NCBI GenBank assembly: GCA_044433365.1
Contig: JAWXTR010000015.1
Location: forward strand, 1 to 35,173
Reading direction: 5' to 3'
Length of the DNA: 35,173 bases
From: CAMQVM01 sp044433365
GTDB lineage: Bacteria; Bacteroidota; Bacteroidia; Bacteroidales; Rikenellaceae
In this document: one piece after another, positions 23,346 to 32,700 of the stretch
How positions within the stretch are numbered: position 1 is the first letter of the stretch
Layout of the letters: each line of letters begins with the position of its first letter
Notes under the pieces: model-generated
Told to the model about the DNA's origin: nothing
Databases searched by the model: none
Seen by the model: the letters and a program-made list of their open reading frames with translations, nothing else
Program-made: the position numbers and the translations under genes

Positions 23346-25193
23346 ATGAATTTTAAAACTTACCCACAAATAATCTTTAGCACTATTCTAGCTACTTCAT
23401 TAAGTTCATGTAATGAAAAAGATATTACACAAAATTCGAAACCAAACGTAATTGTGATTCTTATCGACGATGCTGGATATGGTGATATGTCGGCTCATGG
23501 CAATCCTTACATTCAAACTCCACAAATGGATCGACTTGTCGAAGATGGAATCGAATTTACCGACTTTCATGTTGATCCAACAAGTGCACCGACACGCTCA
23601 GCTCTTATGACAGGACGCTACTCATCGAGAGTTGGCGTTTGGCTAACCTACGGAAGTCGTGACCACCTAAGACGAAATGAGACAACAGTTGCCGATATAT
23701 TTAAATCAAATGGCTACCGTACCGCCGTCTTTGGAAAGTGGCACTTAGGTGAAAATTATCCTTTTAGAGCAATAGACAGAGGCTTTGAAGAGGCACTTGT
23801 ACATGGGGGTGGGGTAGTAGGTGAGACTCCCGACTACTGGAATAACTGCAATTATGACGATACCTATTTTCATAACGGGATAGCTGAAAAACAGGAAGGT
23901 TACTGTACAGATGTGTGGTTTAACGGTGCAAAAAAGTTTATAGATAATGGCGACAAACGTCCATTTTTCATATATATTCCGACCAATGCAGCTCATGCCC
24001 CTCACGCAGTGACAACTCAATATGCTGAGCAATATATTGGAAAAGAGAGAGCTGAATTTTACGGTATGATAAACTCTGTAGATGAAAATTTAGGTGCTTT
24101 ACGCAGCCATTTGGAAGATAAATCACTATCAGACAATACAATAATTGTTGTTCTTACCGATAATGGTACTGCTGGAGGAGCAACTTTTGAAAAGGATGGT
24201 GTCACTGACAGTAATGGATGGGAAGTAAAAGGATATAATGCAGGCATGAGAGGGCGTAAAAGCTCAGCTTATGAGGGGGGACATCGAGCAACTTCTATTT
24301 TCTATTGGAAAGATGGAAAATTGAGCGGTGGAACCAAAAGCGACGCATTAACTTCGCATATAGATATCCTACCAACTCTTATGGAACTTTGCGGTATAGA
24401 AAATAGTAATAATATAGAGTTCGATGGCACCTCATTAGTTAAGGAGATGAGAGAGGGAGACGAAAATCTAAAGGGGCGAACTATTTTTGTACATCATCAA
24501 GGTCGTTTTGGTGAGGATATAGGGTTAGGATTGTTGGAAAAAGGGCGCAACTTTTCAGTAATGCAAGATAAATGGCGATTAGTTGGCAAAGAGCTTTACG
24601 ACCTAAGCAGCGACCCGAGTCAAAAAAGAGATATAGCAGCCCAAAAAGGTGAAATCGTTGCTAAACTCACAGAATCGTACAATAAATGGTTTGAGTCAAT
24701 ATCTGAAAACTCCGAGCCTATATCACCCTTTGTTATTAATCCCGAAAAACAGTATGAAACATTAATTACCTCCCAAAATTTAATTGACGGATTAGTTCAA
24801 TACAATCAAAGAAGCGTAAGAGGTGCAGTAGCAGCTACTGGATGGACTATGATAGATGTTGAGAGTGAGGGTAAATATAATATTTCGCTTCGAAGATGGC
24901 CAAAAGAGGCAGATGCAGCGTTTGGAGCTGTAGTAGAGGCTCACAAAGTGCCTGATGAAATATTTAACAATCTTTCTTACACAAAGAGAATGAAAGATAT
25001 TGTCGCTATGGATATAGTTAAAGTAAGCGTAGCTATAGACGACAAAAAAATCGAAAAAAAGATTAATCCAAACGATAAAGAGGCTAACTTTTTGGTCGAT
25101 TTATCGGAAGGTGAGCATAAGATTGAGTGTACTTACACCCTTTCTGATGGCAAAGAGGTGGCATCATACTACTCTTACATTAGCCCAATTTAA
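23346..25193 (+). CDS. S1 sulfatase (serine-type) lipoprotein
   Basis: Formylglycine-dependent sulfatase of 615 aa that removes sulfate esters from glycans. The lipoprotein signal ends at C23 (SLSSC), which places it at a membrane surface. The alkaline-phosphatase-like core starts NVIVILIDDAGYGD; the maturation motif is S80-A-P-T-R84, so formylglycine is made from serine and needs an anSME-type enzyme, not encoded here. Further family marks: GKWHLG, AAHAPH (substrate/metal histidines), LTDNGTAGG, and GMRGRKSSAYEGGHR. A C-terminal extension of about 140 residues after the core (from about residue 470, INPEKQYETLI) folds probably as a beta-sandwich. First gene of an operon with a second sulfatase (12 bases) and GH95. 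Regiospecificity cannot be read by eye. Confidence 0.93.
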   Translation: MNFKTYPQIIFSTILATSLSSCNEKDITQNSKPNVIVILIDDAGYGDMSAHGNPYIQTPQMDRLVEDGIEFTDFHVDPTSAPTRSALMTGRYSSRVGVWLTYGSRDHLRRNETTVADIFKSNGYRTAVFGKWHLGENYPFRAIDRGFEEALVHGGGVVGETPDYWNNCNYDDTYFHNGIAEKQEGYCTDVWFNGAKKFIDNGDKRPFFIYIPTNAAHAPHAVTTQYAEQYIGKERAEFYGMINSVDENLGALRSHLEDKSLSDNTIIVVLTDNGTAGGATFEKDGVTDSNGWEVKGYNAGMRGRKSSAYEGGHRATSIFYWKDGKLSGGTKSDALTSHIDILPTLMELCGIENSNNIEFDGTSLVKEMREGDENLKGRTIFVHHQGRFGEDIGLGLLEKGRNFSVMQDKWRLVGKELYDLSSDPSQKRDIAAQKGEIVAKLTESYNKWFESISENSEPISPFVINPEKQYETLITSQNLIDGLVQYNQRSVRGAVAATGWTMIDVESEGKYNISLRRWPKEADAAFGAVVEAHKVPDEIFNNLSYTKRMKDIVAMDIVKVSVAIDDKKIEKKINPNDKEANFLVDLSEGEHKIECTYTLSDGKEVASYYSYISPI

Positions 25194-25205
25194 ACTTAAT
25201 AAAAA

Positions 25206-26657
25206 ATGATATTAGAGAGTAAAAAAATAGCATTTGCAGTTTCATTTGCTGTAATTGCATTAAACCAAACCGAAATATTTGCTAAAGGAGATAAGCCCAA
25301 TATTCTTTTTATAGCAATAGATGATTTAAACTCTTCTCCGCATATTATGGGAGGAGAAAATAGCGTATATACGCCTAATTTAGAGCGTTTAGCCCAAAAA
25401 GGGATGCTCTTTACAAATGCTCATTGCGCAGCACCATCCTCTGGACCTTCACGTGCAAGCATAATGAGCGGTATGGCTCCAAGCAATTCGGGTGTATATA
25501 CAAATACCCAAGATTGGAGAGAGTGTACAAATTTAAAAGATTGGATTACAATCCCTGACCATTTTAGGAATAATGGATATAAAGTTATTGGAGGAGGAAA
25601 ACTTTATCACGGTTCATCGTTAACAGAAAAATCACTAGGAGGATTATTAGATGGTGAGGCGTGGGATGACTATTTCCCATCAAAAACTCAACAACTTTTC
25701 CCTGAGGTAATGCCCGAAAAATTCCCCGCAAATGGCAATATTGAGCACTATAACGGCTTTTTTGATTGGTACGGACAAGATATTACAAATGAGCAGACAG
25801 GCGATGGTCGTTTGGTAAGCTGGGCCAAAGAGCAGCTATCAAAACAACATGAAAAACCGCTATTTTTAGGAGTTGGACTATACAAACCACATATCCCATG
25901 GTATGTACCACAAAAATATTTTGATATGCACCCACTCGACGAGGTTGTAATGCCTGAAACTCCAATGGACGACTTAATGGATGTTCCTCAAACTGCAAAG
26001 GGTGAGAGTGTAAAATTAAAATTGGATTGGCACAAGTGGATGGTAGAAAATAATAAATATAGAGAGGGAGTACGAGCCTATAATGCCTGTATTAGCTTTA
26101 TGGACGATATGATTGGACAAATTTTGGATGCGCTCGAAAATGGACCTAACAGCGATAATACTATTATTGTGTTGTGGTCTGACCACGGTTATCATACGGG
26201 TCAAAAAGAGCATTGGGAAAAATACACACTTTGGGAAATTTCTACACGTGTACCTTTTATTGTGGTCGACCCAAAAGGAAGAGGCAAGGGCAAAGAGTGT
26301 GCTGAGCCTGTTAGTTTACTGGATGTATACCCAACACTTGTTGAGCTTAGTGAAACCGAAAATAGACAGAAATTAGATGGTGAGAGCGTAGTGAGTTTAC
26401 TAGAAAATCCAACTCAGAAAAGCGGTAGGGCAGTAGTTACAACATTAAATCCAAATAGTCATGGTGTAAGAAGCGATCGTTGGCGATATATAGAGTATCC
26501 TGACGGTTCGTGCGAACTTTACGACCAAAAAAACGACCCTAAAGATTTTATAAACTTAGCAAACAAACCTCGATATAGTGAGGTTATAGAGCAAATGAAA
26601 GGCTATTTACCTACACATAATGAACCAAAAAACCCAATTAAAAACTACAAACAGTAA
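25206..26657 (+). CDS. S1 sulfatase, iduronate-2-sulfatase-like (serine-type)
   Basis: Second sulfatase of 483 aa with a signal peptide (cleavage after IFA near residue 27). Core start NILFIAIDDLN is typical of the iduronate-2-sulfatase-like branch, as are YTPNLERLAQKGMLFTNAHC, GKLYHG, VGLYKPHIPW, and LWSDHGYHTGQKEHWEKYTLWE. The maturation motif is S79-G-P-S-R83, again serine-type. The enzyme ends soon after the core (RWRYIEYPDGSCELYDQKNDP), without extra domain. Twelve bases separate it from the first sulfatase and six from GH95, so all three are one transcript. The branch name does not prove iduronate as substrate; many members act on other 2-sulfated sugars. Confidence 0.93.
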   Translation: MILESKKIAFAVSFAVIALNQTEIFAKGDKPNILFIAIDDLNSSPHIMGGENSVYTPNLERLAQKGMLFTNAHCAAPSSGPSRASIMSGMAPSNSGVYTNTQDWRECTNLKDWITIPDHFRNNGYKVIGGGKLYHGSSLTEKSLGGLLDGEAWDDYFPSKTQQLFPEVMPEKFPANGNIEHYNGFFDWYGQDITNEQTGDGRLVSWAKEQLSKQHEKPLFLGVGLYKPHIPWYVPQKYFDMHPLDEVVMPETPMDDLMDVPQTAKGESVKLKLDWHKWMVENNKYREGVRAYNACISFMDDMIGQILDALENGPNSDNTIIVLWSDHGYHTGQKEHWEKYTLWEISTRVPFIVVDPKGRGKGKECAEPVSLLDVYPTLVELSETENRQKLDGESVVSLLENPTQKSGRAVVTTLNPNSHGVRSDRWRYIEYPDGSCELYDQKNDPKDFINLANKPRYSEVIEQMKGYLPTHNEPKNPIKNYKQ

Positions 26658-26663
26658 TAAAAT

Positions 26664-29075
26664 ATGAAAATTTCAAAATTAAAGTGGTGTATTGCTGCAA
26701 TCTTAGCAATATCACTAACAACAGCAAACTCTTTTGCTCAAGACTTAAAATTATGGTATGAAAATCCAGCTATGGATTGGACTGAGGGAATGCCAGTAGG
26801 CAATGGTTCGCTTTTTGGCGTTGCTTTAGGCGATGTTTATAACGAAACAATTCAGCTTAACGAAGAGACACTTTGGAGTGGAAGAGGCGATATAAACAGA
26901 GAAAAAGAGGGAGGTGCGGCATATCTTGATGAGGTACGTAGACTTCTATTTGGGGGTAAATATGTTGAGGGGGAGAAGCTAGCTGTCGAAAAAATGGTGG
27001 GAATGACTATGCAAACAGGTCTAAATTGTTATCAAACTCTCGGCGACTTAAATCTTGATTTTTTATATCCACAATATTCAGCAAAAGCAACAAACTACTA
27101 TCGTGAATTGGATTTAGAAAGAGCAGTTGTCACTATTAAATACACTATCGGTGATGTTAACTATACACGTGAAATATTTAGTAGTGCTCCAGAACAAGCA
27201 ATTTTTGTAAAATTGAGTGCCGACAAACCTAAATCTCTAAATTTCAAACTGACTCTAAATCGAAAAGGAGGCAAAGTGAGTGCGTTAGGTAAAAATAGCA
27301 TATCAATGAAAGGTGTAGCAACATCAGAGCTAGATTCAAAATGGGGAGATATGAAATATGAGGCTCAACTTGTTGCTGATAACAAAGATGGTGAAATTAA
27401 GATGTGTAAAGGCGGAATGTTTGTAAATAATTGTAGTGAGGTGGTGTTAAAACTTGTCGCTGCAACAGACTACAGAGCTGATAATCCAACAACGGTGTGC
27501 ACTTCACGCCTAGATGATATTTCAAAAAGTAGCTATTCGACGATTTTAGAGCGACATATTGCCGACTACTCACAATATTTTGATAGAGTAGAGATGAGTT
27601 TAGCAAGTAAAAACACACCTTTAAGAGAAACTAACTATTTTCACGGCTTTGCTGAGCCTCAAACAATGCCGACAGATATTCGTCAAAAAGCATTGGGAAT
27701 GGGTGGAGTTAGCGATCCTGGTATGATTGCGCTCTATTTTCATTTTGGACGTTATATTATGATTAGCACCTCTCGTCCTGAAACTACAGCTATTAACTTG
27801 TGGGGAAAATGGGTTAATTCGTATATTCCATCTTACGATGGCGACTACCACACAAATATAAATATTCCGATGAATTACTGGCCATGCGAAATTGCAAATC
27901 TTTCAGAATTTCATACACCATATTTTAATTTGATTGACTCGCTACGACCAAATGGACGTATCTCTGCTCGAAATACCTATGGATGTAATGGTTTTGTTGC
28001 CCATTTTGCAACCGATCCATGGTTTTACACAAGTTTAGTTGGTAATCCACCTCACGGAATGTGGACTTTAACATCTCCATGGGCTTGCCATCAGATGTGG
28101 GAACACTATCTTTACACACTTGATAAAGATTATCTTCGTGAAAAACTTTATCCTATAATGAAAGAGACCGCAGAGTTCTATTTTGACTATTTAGTAAAAG
28201 ATCCAGAAACGGGTTACTATGTAACAGGTCCTTCAACATCACCTGAAAATAGATTTTTAGATAATGGTGTACGCACCTCATCTTCGATGGGTCCAACAGC
28301 TGATATGCAGGTAATGCACAGCTTTTTTGGCGACTTTATAGACGCTTGTAAAACATTAAATATTGATGCTCAGTATCAAAAAAGAGCGGAAGATATAAAA
28401 AAATTGCTTCTTCCTTTCCCAATAGGAGAAGATGGACGACTACAAGAGTGGGCACGACCTTTAATAGAGGAAGATCCTGGACATAAACATATTTCACATC
28501 TTTATGGTGTATGTGAAAGTGATGTTATTTCGCCAACTAAAAACCCGAAAGTTGCTGCTGCAACATTAAAATCACTTGAATGTAGAGAGGAGTATGGAAT
28601 GACCTGCACCGACGAATTTAGAGCTATTACTTCGTGGGCAGCTAGTGGCTATTGCCGACTTTATCAAGCTGAAAAGGTTAATGAAATTTTAAAATATATT
28701 ATTGGCGTAAGTTCTAAAACCAATCTTATGGCATCAAGTAATTTTGGTTTAACACGTCGTATGTATGAGACAGATGCAAACCTTGGGGCTACTATGGTAA
28801 TTGCAGAGATGTTTTTACAGAGCTATGAAGGTTTTATAAATATACTCCCAGCACTTCCAAAAGAGATTCTATTTGGGCAAATCAAAGGGTTTAAGGCTCG
28901 TGGAGCATTTGAAATAGATATGAAATGGGAAGATGGTGCGCTTACAGAGCTTCAAATCAAATCATTAGCAGGTCAGCCTTGCGAAATACGTTATAAAGAC
29001 CAAATCGTAAAATTTGAAACCGAAAAGGGCAAAACTTATCAATTTGACAAATATTTGATTTCTAAAAATCTTTAA
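26664..29075 (+). CDS. GH95 alpha-L-fucosidase/alpha-L-galactosidase family enzyme
   Basis: Inverting glycosidase of family GH95, 803 aa with signal peptide (cleaved after NSFA). The N-terminal beta-sandwich begins LKLWYENPAMDWTEGMPVGNG and includes LNEETLWSG. The (alpha/alpha)6 barrel holds the catalytic pair N398/N400 (TNINIPMNYW), general acid E595 (LQEWARP, then DPGHKHISHLYG) and D704 (YETDANLG). In most members the last motif is within a conserved HPPFQIDGNFG; here it reads NFGLTRRMYETDANLG, so the active-site loop is clearly divergent. GH95 acts on alpha-1,2-linked L-fucose or L-galactose. Co-transcription with two sulfatases suggests removal of terminal L-sugars after desulfation. A strong terminator follows. 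Confidence 0.9.
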   Translation: MKISKLKWCIAAILAISLTTANSFAQDLKLWYENPAMDWTEGMPVGNGSLFGVALGDVYNETIQLNEETLWSGRGDINREKEGGAAYLDEVRRLLFGGKYVEGEKLAVEKMVGMTMQTGLNCYQTLGDLNLDFLYPQYSAKATNYYRELDLERAVVTIKYTIGDVNYTREIFSSAPEQAIFVKLSADKPKSLNFKLTLNRKGGKVSALGKNSISMKGVATSELDSKWGDMKYEAQLVADNKDGEIKMCKGGMFVNNCSEVVLKLVAATDYRADNPTTVCTSRLDDISKSSYSTILERHIADYSQYFDRVEMSLASKNTPLRETNYFHGFAEPQTMPTDIRQKALGMGGVSDPGMIALYFHFGRYIMISTSRPETTAINLWGKWVNSYIPSYDGDYHTNINIPMNYWPCEIANLSEFHTPYFNLIDSLRPNGRISARNTYGCNGFVAHFATDPWFYTSLVGNPPHGMWTLTSPWACHQMWEHYLYTLDKDYLREKLYPIMKETAEFYFDYLVKDPETGYYVTGPSTSPENRFLDNGVRTSSSMGPTADMQVMHSFFGDFIDACKTLNIDAQYQKRAEDIKKLLLPFPIGEDGRLQEWARPLIEEDPGHKHISHLYGVCESDVISPTKNPKVAAATLKSLECREEYGMTCTDEFRAITSWAASGYCRLYQAEKVNEILKYIIGVSSKTNLMASSNFGLTRRMYETDANLGATMVIAEMFLQSYEGFINILPALPKEILFGQIKGFKARGAFEIDMKWEDGALTELQIKSLAGQPCEIRYKDQIVKFETEKGKTYQFDKYLISKNL

Positions 29076-29098
29076 TTTTCATAAAAAAACACTACATA

Positions 29099-29134
29099 AA
29101 ATGCAGCGATTTAGTAAATCGCTGCATTTTTTTT
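29099..29134 (+). terminator. Intrinsic terminator of the sulfatase/GH95 operon
   Basis: A near-perfect stem AAATGCAGCGATTTA (29099-29113) with TAAATCGCTGCATTT (29115-29129) followed by a run of T (29127-29134). The last T of the run overlaps the -33 box of the next promoter. Confidence 0.9.
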
Positions 29135-29162
29135 GAATTTAACCTGTAAATTATTATCTTTG
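29132..29162 (+). promoter_or_regulatory. Bacteroidota-type promoter for the large GH2 gene
   Basis: TTTG (29132-29135), 19-base spacer, TATCTTTG (29155-29162): full match to the consensus. Transcription would start near 29170, giving a leader of about 125 nt before ATG 29295. I see no strong structure in that leader. Confidence 0.8.
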
Positions 29163-29294
29163 TATCTGAAGCAACATTCAAATTGATAACAAATTTAAAA
29201 CCCAGATAACAATACAAAATAACACCTAATATCTTACAACCTAAAGAAAGTTTTAAAATAGTACTCTCAATATTTTATCATTAAAAAAAATTAT

Positions 29295-32200
29295 ATGAAT
29301 CTAAGAAAATTTCTACTGCTTTTCCTTACTTTTTTTACTGCGTTTTCGCTTTTTGCTAGAGAGCGTAGCAGCTTTAATCAAAATTGGAAATTTAAGTTAA
29401 TCGATGGTAGCGGAATCGAGGCTATCGATTATAACGACCAGAGTTGGCGCACACTCAGCGTTCCTCACGATTGGAGTATTGAGGGTGAATATGACAAAAA
29501 CAATCCTATGACCTTTAATTGTGGCTATCTACCTGCTGGAATTGGCTGGTATCGCAAAACTGTGGATGTTCCAAAATCGTGGATTGGCAAACATGTCGAA
29601 ATAGCCTTTGATGGTGTATTTATGAATAGCACCGTTTGGTTTAATGGCAAAGAGATGGGTACACGCCCTTACGGATGGTCCTCTTTTTCTTATGTAGTTC
29701 CAGAAGAGCTTAAAAAGAGCGGAGAAATTACAGTAGCTGTTCGTGTTGATAACGATTTACAACCTGCTGCACGTTGGTATACAGGTAGCGGTATTTATGG
29801 CAACACTTGGGTGGATGTAAAAGAGCCTATACATGTACCTCGCTCGGGAGTATATGTACACACTAAAGGTGATAAAGCATTTATCGAAACAGAAATTTCA
29901 AATCTATCTGCTAATAATAGCGATATTACTATTGTAAGTTCAATCAGAAATGGCGAAGGTAAAATAGTCGCTTCCGACCAGCAAAACATATCGCTTAATT
30001 CTAATGCGACAACCACGCAAAAACAAGAAATTACAATTGACAACCCTGCCATTTGGTCGCCAGAGAGTCCAAACCTATACACTCTTGTAACAACTATCAA
30101 AAAAGGCAAAAAGGTAGTTGATGAAATAGAGACTCGTTTTGGCGTTCGTGAGCTAGAGTGGGTAGCAAAAACAGGTATGTGGCTTAATGGCAAAAATGTA
30201 AAACTTCAAGGAGTTTGCTTGCATGCCGATTTTGGAGCACTTGGTGTTGTAGTTTCCGACAAAATTATACGTTTTCGTATTCAACAACTTTTAGATATGG
30301 GCTGTAATGCTGTTCGCACCTCTCACTATCCACGTACTCCCGAATTTTACAATATTTGCGATGAGATGGGTATGCTTGTAATGGATGAAGTATTTGATGG
30401 ATGGCATAAAAAGGTTGAAAATGAGTATGCTGTACGTTTCTTTGCAGATTGGTGGGAGAGAGATATTACAGATTGGTTAAAACGTGATAGAAACCACCCT
30501 TCGATTGTAATTTGGAGCGTAGGTAATGAGACACATGGCAAAGAGATTGCCGAAAATTTAGTTGCAACATGTCATAAATATGACTCAACTCGCCCAGTTA
30601 CATCTGGTCACTGTGAAAACGAAACAATGGATGTATATGGTGTAAATGGTGGTAGTGAAAATAGAGGTTTTATCCAAAATTTAGATATTGACCAGCCTTT
30701 TATTGGTACCGAAAATACTCATACATTTCATATTAGAGGATTCTACCGCTCAAAAATGTATTATCGTGACGGTTTAACAGGCAAAGGTAAAAATGCTCAT
30801 ATCTATCCCGATTTAACAGATAAAGAGGTTTTTACAAACGATTGGACAACACTCGAAAAACGTGAAAATCCTAAAAATAGATACTTCTCGAGCTACGACA
30901 ACGCAACAATCCGTCTAAATGCTCGTCAAAATATAGAATTTTTAAGAGACATACCTCACTTCTCTGGTACTTTCCGCTGGACTGGCTACGACTATATCGG
31001 TGAGGCAAAATATCACGGTGGTTGGCCATTTAAAGGTCTTTCTTCTGGGGCTATAGATATGGCAAACTTTCCTAAAGATTTGTTCTACCTATACCAAAGC
31101 CAATGGACTAAAGAGCCTATGGTGCATATTCTACCACACTGGACACATCCAAATATCAAAGAGGGAACTCAGATACCTGTTTGGGCATACTCTAACTGCG
31201 ATGAGGTTGAGCTTTTCTTTAATGATAAGTCGCTTGGAAAACAAATACTTGGCAAGAAGTGGAACGAGATGAACGGTGAATGGTTAGTAGCTTGGAAACC
31301 TGGTAAAATCGAGGTTGTAGGGTATAAAAATGGTAAAGAAGTGGCAAGAGAAAAAATCGAAACTGCCGATGCTCCATCAAAAATAGCACTTTCGGTAGAT
31401 GGCGAGCCTATGGCTGAGAAATGTGGTGATGTAACACAAGTTAGAGTAACTACAACAGATAGTAAAGGCGAATTTTACCCTTATGGCGAAAATCGTAGCT
31501 ACTATTACGTTTTAGGTGATGGCAAAGTTAGAGCATTAGATAATGGTAGTCTAAACGACACTGAAAAACATTACGAAGCTACCGACCGCCTAGCCTTCTA
31601 CGGTTTGACCCGTGCCTATATTGAATCTACAACCGACAAAGGCGATATAAATCTTGTAGTTGCCTCAATATTGGGAGAAAAACGACAAATTACATCTAAA
31701 TCGGTATCAATCGACTATCAAACTATCAATCTTCGTGGCAAAGCAATCGACCCTGAGGTTGAAATATACTACACAACTGATGGCTCGCAGCCTTCGAAAA
31801 ATTCTAAGAAATATAATGGCTCATTTGATGTAGCACTTGGAACTACAGTTAAGGCTATTGTGTATGTTGAAGATCAAAAAGCGTGGACAATGGAGGAGAG
31901 ATTTGCTGAGGATGAAGGTTTTGAGTGGTATGTTGAGGATGACACTAGCAGCGTAGCTGGCGACCAAGCCGAAGATGCAAAAATTCAAGGTGCAACAGTT
32001 GCAAAAGATGGTGAAAAGTTTGTTGGTCAAGGTTTTGTCGAGATGAACGCCTCTCAAGATAGCTCAATAGAGTGGTATTATGAGAATGATGGCTCAGAAG
32101 GAGCAGTTGAAGTTGAAATTCGCTATAGCGTTAAGGGCGAAGATTGCACCGCCATAGTTAATGTAAATGGAGTAGAGAAAAATGTAAAACTTGCCTCAGC

Positions 32201-32333
32201 TCCCGATGAAATTTACAAAAAATATTGGACTACGGTAAAACAAACATTCAATATCGGCAGAGGTGGTAATACAATTATTATAACTACATCTGCAAATAAA
32301 GGTGTTTGTATCGACGAGATTATATTAAAATAG
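29295..32333 (+). CDS. Secreted multi-domain GH2 beta-galactosidase-like enzyme
   Basis: A 1012-aa exported GH2 enzyme with signal peptide (1-21, cleaved near LFARE). Order: sugar-binding sandwich (about 25-180; WRTLSVPHDWSIEG), Ig-like domain (to about 285), TIM barrel (about 290-600) with acid/base E412 in SVGNETHG and nucleophile E473 in FIGTENTHTF, then DUF4982-like domain (about 615-700), another Ig-like/Big domain (about 700-800), a chitobiase C-terminal-like segment (about 810-860; IYYTTDGSQPSKNSKKY), and a CBM6/35-like sandwich to the end (about 870-1012). The last module probably holds the enzyme on its polymer. This architecture is common in Bacteroidota beta-galactosidases. It has its own canonical promoter and a hairpin after the stop, so it is a separate unit. 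Confidence 0.93.
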   Translation: MNLRKFLLLFLTFFTAFSLFARERSSFNQNWKFKLIDGSGIEAIDYNDQSWRTLSVPHDWSIEGEYDKNNPMTFNCGYLPAGIGWYRKTVDVPKSWIGKHVEIAFDGVFMNSTVWFNGKEMGTRPYGWSSFSYVVPEELKKSGEITVAVRVDNDLQPAARWYTGSGIYGNTWVDVKEPIHVPRSGVYVHTKGDKAFIETEISNLSANNSDITIVSSIRNGEGKIVASDQQNISLNSNATTTQKQEITIDNPAIWSPESPNLYTLVTTIKKGKKVVDEIETRFGVRELEWVAKTGMWLNGKNVKLQGVCLHADFGALGVVVSDKIIRFRIQQLLDMGCNAVRTSHYPRTPEFYNICDEMGMLVMDEVFDGWHKKVENEYAVRFFADWWERDITDWLKRDRNHPSIVIWSVGNETHGKEIAENLVATCHKYDSTRPVTSGHCENETMDVYGVNGGSENRGFIQNLDIDQPFIGTENTHTFHIRGFYRSKMYYRDGLTGKGKNAHIYPDLTDKEVFTNDWTTLEKRENPKNRYFSSYDNATIRLNARQNIEFLRDIPHFSGTFRWTGYDYIGEAKYHGGWPFKGLSSGAIDMANFPKDLFYLYQSQWTKEPMVHILPHWTHPNIKEGTQIPVWAYSNCDEVELFFNDKSLGKQILGKKWNEMNGEWLVAWKPGKIEVVGYKNGKEVAREKIETADAPSKIALSVDGEPMAEKCGDVTQVRVTTTDSKGEFYPYGENRSYYYVLGDGKVRALDNGSLNDTEKHYEATDRLAFYGLTRAYIESTTDKGDINLVVASILGEKRQITSKSVSIDYQTINLRGKAIDPEVEIYYTTDGSQPSKNSKKYNGSFDVALGTTVKAIVYVEDQKAWTMEERFAEDEGFEWYVEDDTSSVAGDQAEDAKIQGATVAKDGEKFVGQGFVEMNASQDSSIEWYYENDGSEGAVEVEIRYSVKGEDCTAIVNVNGVEKNVKLASAPDEIYKKYWTTVKQTFNIGRGGNTIIITTSANKGVCIDEIILK

Positions 32334-32378
32334 TTTCTAAAAGAAATCTGAAAATCAGATTTTTAGAACTACTCAAAA
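32334..32378 (+). terminator. Hairpin after the large GH2 gene (46-bp-family like)
   Basis: Right after the stop codon, TTCTAAAAGAAATCTG (32335-32350) pairs with CAGATTTTTAGAA (32356-32368) around AAAAT. The outer parts (AGTTTCTAA, TTAGAACTACTC) recall the ends of the 46-bp family. No long T-run follows; it may be a repeat that also serves as a terminator. Confidence 0.5.
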
Positions 32379-32545
32379 TAAGTAGTGTAAAACAATTATT
32401 GCCATATTCTTAATAGCACTCTTGGAGCGATATTTTTCACTATTAAATCTCAATATAGAACCACTATATTTTCGATTCAATAGCAAAAAATCTCATCTCC
32501 AATAGCACTTTTAAAAATACACCAATAATTATTTTACCCTACTTA
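32379..32545 (+). repeat. 167-bp palindromic repeat, copy 3
   Basis: Same length and orientation as copy 2, with two visible substitutions (T to C near 32479 and A to T near 32509). It sits between the two GH2 genes and is directly followed by another perfect palindrome (32545-32582). It begins TAAGTAG and ends CTACTTA. Confidence 0.9.
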
Positions 32546-32582
32546 GGAATTTTCAAAAATATTACTATTTTTGAAAATTCCT
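32545..32582. repeat. 17-bp perfect inverted repeat with 4-nt loop
   Basis: AGGAATTTTCAAAAATA (32545-32561), TTAC, TATTTTTGAAAATTCCT (32566-32582). No T-run follows. It may be an operator or part of a mobile repeat; TATTTTTG (32566-32573) within it also fits a -7 box, but no -33 box is in place. Confidence 0.7.
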
Positions 32583-32600
32583 TGTCTTTAATGTTAGTAT

Positions 32601-32628
32601 AAGGAAACTTCTAAAAATTGGATTTTAA
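32601..32628. repeat. 46-bp-family repeat, partial
   Basis: AAGGAAACTTCTAAAAATTG followed by GATTTTAA matches the left two thirds of the family. It is part of the 367-base gap before the last GH2 gene, which otherwise holds copy 3 of the 167-bp repeat, a hairpin and a possible operator. Confidence 0.5.
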
Positions 32629-32651
32629 CACTTTTTTATTTTTCAAACAAT

Positions 32652-32663
32652 GCAAACGGTTGC
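32652..32663. promoter_or_regulatory. LacI/GalR-type operator-like site before the third GH2 gene
   Basis: GCAAACGGTTGC is one base away from the perfect LacI/PurR-class palindrome GCAAACGTTTGC. It lies 37 bases before ATG 32701, a good position for control of that gene. No LacI-family gene is in the window. Confidence 0.4.
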
Positions 32664-32700
32664 TTAATGAATTACTTTCAACAATAATCATTAATTTTTT

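Noticed and set aside
29795..30193. 132-aa open frame on the - strand
   Set aside because: Antisense to the Ig-like domain of a well-supported GH2 gene; no homology-like features.
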